Part shown: piece by piece, positions 60,677 to 64,000 of the stretch
Position numbering within the stretch: position 1 is the first letter of the stretch
Layout: every line of letters begins with the position of its first letter
Assembly: GCA_017410145.1 (NCBI GenBank)
Contig: JAFQRJ010000010.1
Location: 51,374 to 115,373 of the forward strand
Length of the DNA stretch: 64,000 nucleotides
Direction: 5' to 3'
From: Tyzzerella sp.
GTDB taxonomy: Bacteria > Bacillota > Clostridia > Lachnospirales > Lachnospiraceae
The notes under the pieces: model-generated
The model's database searches: none
What the model was told of the DNA's origin: nothing
The model's input: only the letters and a program-made list of their open reading frames with translations
Translations under genes and position numbers: made by a program

Positions 60677-61531
60677 CTAGTACTCAGGTGGCAATTCACC
60701 GATTTCATCGTAGCGGAATACCGGGCCATCTTTACATACATATTTAGAACCGATATTACAACGTCCACATTTACCGATACCACACTTCATACGAAGTTCA
60801 AATGTTGTGTAAATTTGCTCATCTGTGAAGCCTAATTCTTTTAATCCTGCTAATACGAACTTAATCATAATCGGAGGACCACAGATTAAAGCAACTTTAT
60901 TTGTGTCAAGATTTAATTCTTTTACATAGGCCGGTACGAATCCTACGTGTCCATCCCATCCTTCTTGCGGACGGTCGATTGTAAGATGTACGTTAATGCC
61001 TTCTGTCTTCATCCAAACTTCCTGGATTTCTTTTAATTGAACCAAATCGTCTGCGGAACGTGAACCGTAAACAATATCTACTGTTCCGTAATTTTCGCGG
61101 TTATCAATTACATAGTTGATAACGGAACGAAGTGGCGCAAGACCGATACCACCGGCAATGAACAAAAGGTTTTTGCCTTTTAATTCTGTTTCCACCGGGA
61201 AATGATTTCCGTATGGTCCACGAACTGTGATTTCTGAGCCTACTTCTAAGCTGTGAAGATAATCTGTAAGCTCTCCACATTTCTTAATACTAAATTCTTG
61301 ATATTCCTTGTTTGTTGGTGAAGACGTAATAGAGAACATCGCTTCACTCACACCAGGGGCACAAAGCATTGCACATTGTCCCGGCATATGTTCAAATAAT
61401 TTTCCGCCTTCCGGAGCATTTACACGAAATGTTTTCACATCCGGTGTTTCCTGACGTATATCTGTAATGATACCTACCTTTGGAATCAATGTATCCAAGG
61501 TGTATCCATCATGACAATGACATTCGCACAT
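60677..61531 (-). CDS. FAD/NAD(P)H oxidoreductase (FlxA/PyrK/AsrB-like)
   Basis: 284 residues. FAD site EAMFSITSSPTN, NAD(P) site LLFIAGGIGLAPLRSVINYV and LICGPPIMIKFVLAGL; C-terminal 2Fe-2S motif MKCGIGKCGRCNIGSKYVCKDGP as in PyrK. It would feed electrons from NAD(P)H into the complex. Its ATG overlaps the previous stop as TAATG. Confidence 0.9.
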   Translation of the reverse strand: MCECHCHDGYTLDTLIPKVGIITDIRQETPDVKTFRVNAPEGGKLFEHMPGQCAMLCAPGVSEAMFSITSSPTNKEYQEFSIKKCGELTDYLHSLEVGSEITVRGPYGNHFPVETELKGKNLLFIAGGIGLAPLRSVINYVIDNRENYGTVDIVYGSRSADDLVQLKEIQEVWMKTEGINVHLTIDRPQEGWDGHVGFVPAYVKELNLDTNKVALICGPPIMIKFVLAGLKELGFTDEQIYTTFELRMKCGIGKCGRCNIGSKYVCKDGPVFRYDEIGELPPEY

Positions 61532-62562
61532 TAGTTTTCACCTCCCTGATTTTCAAAAGCCTTAATTACTTTTACGATATTAAGTGCTGAAGGACATTTT
61601 TCAATACAACGTCCACAACCTACGCACGAGTACATGCCGTCGTTGTTTGCTGGGAAGTAAACAAGCTTGTGCATGAATCTTTGACGAAAACGTTGCATCT
61701 GGCTGGTACGGTTATTTCCGTGAGCCATCATTGTGAAATCAGAGTACATGCAAGAATCCCAACAACGATAACGTTTTACGCCGTGTCCTGTATCATAGTC
61801 TTTGATATCATAACACTGACAGGTTGGACATACGAATGTACATGTTCCACATGCCAAACATGGTTTATAAAGTTCTTCCCATACAGGAGAGTTGAATTTG
61901 TCTAAGAGAACATCTCCATTCCATCCTTCTAAAGAAATGTTGGAATATGGGAGTTTTTCTACGATCCCACGGATTGCTTCTTTTTCTGCTTCCACTTTCG
62001 CTTCATCAGCATCTGTAAGAAGTCCTGCAACTTTTGCTGTAAGAGCCTCACCTTTTTCTGTAAGGGCTTTCCAGTACAGTTCCCCTTCAATCATCCATGT
62101 AGCAACATCGGCTACAGGCTCGGCTGCATCTACACCAAACACCTTACAGAAACAAGTTTCTTCCGGTTCATGACAAGCCATGGCAACGATAGTTCCATGT
62201 GCGCGTCTTGCTGCGTAGAATGTATCCACAGGGTCAACTAAAAATACTTTGTCAAGTACTTCTACACCCTTCACATCACAAGCTTTCATACCAAACACAA
62301 CGAAGTCTTGGTCTTTTAAAGCCTCTGGATCAATTTTGATTTTCTTATCTTCTTTTCTAACTGTATATAAGTTTTCGCTCTGTGGGAAGAATGCATCTTT
62401 TGGAGATTTTACACTCTTCAGTGTATCTAAATCCACATTTGCATCCTCTGTCCATGCTGCGAAATTTACCTGTCCGTTATTGTTCACAGGTACATATAGT
62501 TCTTGCTCTCCGGCAATTGCTTGGAATAATGCCGAAAGATTTTCTTTTGCTATCTTATACAT
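61531..62562 (-). CDS. 4Fe-4S dicluster protein (AsrA/FlxB-like)
   Basis: 343 residues from ATG 62562 (AAGGGG 8 nt upstream). FVVFGMKACDVKGVEVLDKVF is the conserved AsrA-type segment; C-terminal clusters CLACGTCTFVCPTCQCYD and CVGCGRCIEKCPSALN. Electron-transfer subunit joining the flavin protein to MvhD/Hdr-type partners. Confidence 0.87.
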   Translation of the reverse strand: MYKIAKENLSALFQAIAGEQELYVPVNNNGQVNFAAWTEDANVDLDTLKSVKSPKDAFFPQSENLYTVRKEDKKIKIDPEALKDQDFVVFGMKACDVKGVEVLDKVFLVDPVDTFYAARRAHGTIVAMACHEPEETCFCKVFGVDAAEPVADVATWMIEGELYWKALTEKGEALTAKVAGLLTDADEAKVEAEKEAIRGIVEKLPYSNISLEGWNGDVLLDKFNSPVWEELYKPCLACGTCTFVCPTCQCYDIKDYDTGHGVKRYRCWDSCMYSDFTMMAHGNNRTSQMQRFRQRFMHKLVYFPANNDGMYSCVGCGRCIEKCPSALNIVKVIKAFENQGGEN

Positions 62563-62566
62563 CACA

Positions 62567-63541
62567 TTATCCCCTTTCTGCTACGATGCTTGGTTCCACA
62601 TCGTCAAATGTATAGTTTGTAAGTGGTCCTCTTGGCTCTGCATCTGCACCTGCTTGATATTCCCCATAAAATTCATTGATATCTTTAATGTATTTACGGT
62701 TAAACAAGTGAAGTCTGATACCTTGCGGACATACTCTGCTACACTCTCCACAGTCCGTACATCTCCCTGCTACGTGGAATGCGCGGATTACATGGAACAT
62801 CTTTTCTTCAAATGAATCTACGTTTGCCTTTTGTGCACTGTCAAATTTGTTACTGTCAAATACACATTTGCGGCAGCTACAAGCCGGGCATACGTTGCGG
62901 CATGCATTACAACGGATACATTTGCTCAATTCTTCTTGGAAGAATGCAAATTTTTCTGCCGGAGACATTGCTTCAATCATCTCAACCTCTGCAAATCTCT
63001 CTGCATCTTTTGTGTCCCTTGATTCGCCAATGATTTCATCATAAATCATATGGTCTTTTCCTTTACATACGTGACATCTTTCAAGCATTGCATCACCGTA
63101 TGCACAAGTTTTTTCACCATAGATTGTTTGGAATGTAAGTGTGTCGCAAGCGTCTGTCATCTCTGCTCCAGATACGCTTTCGATACCCTTGATGCCTAAT
63201 CTTTTCGCTTTTTCAATATCCAATTTACCTTTACAACCAACGCCTACGATATAAGCTTTTTCTCTATCTACGCGGTGTTCTTTGATTAATTGGTTAAAGC
63301 TGTATGTATCACATGGTTTTAAGCAAACCATTGTTTTGCCTTCTAACTTAGAAGCTTCAATCATGTACTTGCTAAGGTTGGCACCGCAGAATCCGTTATA
63401 TACGAAATCCTTTAACTCTTCAGCAGTATTGAAGTAAGCTGGTTCTGGATTGTAGGCCAAGTCGCCTTTTTTCCAGCCAAGAACACGTGCTACTTCGCCA
63501 CTTTCCAGAAGCTCTTTTGCACGATTTACTAATTCTTGCAT
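62567..63541 (-). CDS. Iron-sulfur protein with FrhB-like N-terminal domain (FlxC-like)
   Basis: 324 residues. FrhB/FdhB-type features (FCGANLSKYMIEASKLEGKTMVCLKPCDTYSFNQL; IVGVGCKGKLD), a CHVCKGKDH knuckle, and two 4Fe-4S sites (CIRCNACRNVCPACSCRKC; CTDCGECSRVCPQG). Overlaps the mvhD stop by 13 nt. A second cluster-rich carrier in the complex. Confidence 0.85.
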   Translation of the reverse strand: MQELVNRAKELLESGEVARVLGWKKGDLAYNPEPAYFNTAEELKDFVYNGFCGANLSKYMIEASKLEGKTMVCLKPCDTYSFNQLIKEHRVDREKAYIVGVGCKGKLDIEKAKRLGIKGIESVSGAEMTDACDTLTFQTIYGEKTCAYGDAMLERCHVCKGKDHMIYDEIIGESRDTKDAERFAEVEMIEAMSPAEKFAFFQEELSKCIRCNACRNVCPACSCRKCVFDSNKFDSAQKANVDSFEEKMFHVIRAFHVAGRCTDCGECSRVCPQGIRLHLFNRKYIKDINEFYGEYQAGADAEPRGPLTNYTFDDVEPSIVAERG

Positions 63542-63972
63542 CTCAAATCCCCCAATCTTACGTTTTTACCAAGTGAGTGAATTTTTTCTACAAACTCATT
63601 CATAGTTTGAGAGAATTTCACACCTTCTGCTGCAGATACCCATTCTACACGTGTACGTCCATTTTCTACACCGATGTAATCTAACATAGAGAACAGAAGT
63701 GTCATACGTCTTCTTGCGTAGTAGTTACCACTTGTGTAGTGGCAGTCACCTGGGTGACATCCACACATGATCACTCCGTCAGCACCCTTTTCAAATGCTC
63801 TTAAGATGAACATTGGGTTGACACGGCATGAACATGGTACACGAATGATTTTTACATCAGCAGGGTATGCCAAACGGCTGCTTCCTGCAAGGTCAGCGCC
63901 TGCATAACTACACCAGTTACAGCAGAACGCTACAATTTTCGGTCTGAATTCGTTGTTGTTTTCTATCGACAT
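63529..63972 (-). CDS. MvhD/FlxD-type 2Fe-2S subunit
   Basis: 147 residues. IVAFCCNWCSYAGADLAGSSRLAYP, VKIIRVPCSCRVNPMFILRAFEKGADGVIMCGCHPGDCHY is the methyl-viologen-reducing hydrogenase delta (MvhD/FlpD) family. In methanogens and Flx systems this subunit connects the electron donor to the flavin-bifurcating HdrA. It implies that an HdrA gene lies just outside the window. Confidence 0.93.
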   Translation of the reverse strand: MSIENNNEFRPKIVAFCCNWCSYAGADLAGSSRLAYPADVKIIRVPCSCRVNPMFILRAFEKGADGVIMCGCHPGDCHYTSGNYYARRRMTLLFSMLDYIGVENGRTRVEWVSAAEGVKFSQTMNEFVEKIHSLGKNVRLGDLRCKN

Positions 63973-63988
63973 ATTGCATCTACCTCCG

Positions 63989-64000
63989 CTATAATCTGTC
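63989..64000 (-). CDS. 3' end of an upstream gene (possible HdrA), mostly outside window
   Basis: On the minus strand GACAGATTATAG (Asp-Arg-Leu-stop) lies 16 nt before the mvhD start, with GGAGG between. Only the stop is inferred; the identity is a guess from operon logic. Confidence 0.25.
   Translation of the reverse strand, partial: DRL

Noticed and set aside
1-64000. tRNA, rRNA, prophage or integrase genes
   Set aside because: No tRNA cloverleaf, rRNA sequence, integrase or structural phage gene was recognised anywhere in the window.

Overview
The window comes from a low-GC, endospore-forming anaerobic Firmicute, most probably a gut Lachnospiraceae (Clostridium cluster XIVa). This rests on the spoIIIAA-AH operon and spoIVB, the clostridial recN-argR-nadK-tlyA-dxs-ispA-xseBA-nusB gene order, strong AAGGAGG ribosome sites, and a B12-dependent rhamnose/fucose microcompartment beside L-rhamnose genes. 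I could not run database searches; species-level identity is not claimed. Nearly all genes lie on the minus strand.

1-25.9 kb, mostly core. A partial GPH sugar symporter is divergent from an AraC regulator. Then come spoIVB and the housekeeping cluster recN to nusB. A RelB/YoeB toxin-antitoxin (TA) pair flanked by about 70-bp direct repeats sits between nusB and asp23. Next are prfC and spoIIIAA-AH with a SigE-like promoter, an orphan DinJ antitoxin with a C-terminal YafQ toxin remnant on the opposite strand, a PBECR4-like nuclease-fold protein, a candidate small RNA, purL, a DUF1461 membrane protein and a LysR regulator.

26-43.6 kb. After a nuclease-helicase fusion protein comes a complete propanediol-type bacterial microcompartment (BMC) locus ending in its DeoR regulator. 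It encodes adenosylcobalamin diol dehydratase (PduCDE), its reactivase (PduGH), a PduO adenosyltransferase, a class II aldolase, a GlcG/HbpS-like protein, CoA-acylating aldehyde dehydrogenase (PduP), an alcohol dehydrogenase, PduL, the PduS/PduT electron pair, one pentamer (PduN) and four hexamer shell proteins. Six proteins carry encapsulation-peptide-like helices. Two promoters carry tandem 11-bp repeats that look like DeoR operators. Together with rhaA and rhaB (51-54 kb), the cells should convert rhamnose (and perhaps fucose) to dihydroxyacetone phosphate plus lactaldehyde, then 1,2-propanediol, propanal, propanol and propionyl phosphate.

43.7-51 kb, an accessory decay zone. It holds fragments of a PfkB kinase (two copies), pieces of a HigB/HigA system, an orphan HicB, a repeated hairpin, an Rpn-type nuclease and a DUF3990/HTH toxin-antitoxin pair with a palindromic operator. 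It also has a small operon of an XRE regulator, a radical SAM/SPASM enzyme with unusual cysteine spacing, and a protein starting with a FVTNSSSSSF motif. That operon is my best candidate for an undescribed system.

51-64 kb. rhaA, rhaB and an AraC regulator are followed by an orphan ParA ATPase and a C4-dicarboxylate operon: two-subunit fumarase, a transporter, a soluble fumarate reductase (FrdA/FrdB without membrane anchor) and four electron-transfer proteins resembling FlxABCD/MvhD. It looks like a soluble NAD(P)H-linked, possibly electron-bifurcating fumarate reductase and continues past the window edge.

A nested palindromic repeat with a fixed 20-nt spacing occurs three times (26.0, 32.4 and 50.9 kb).
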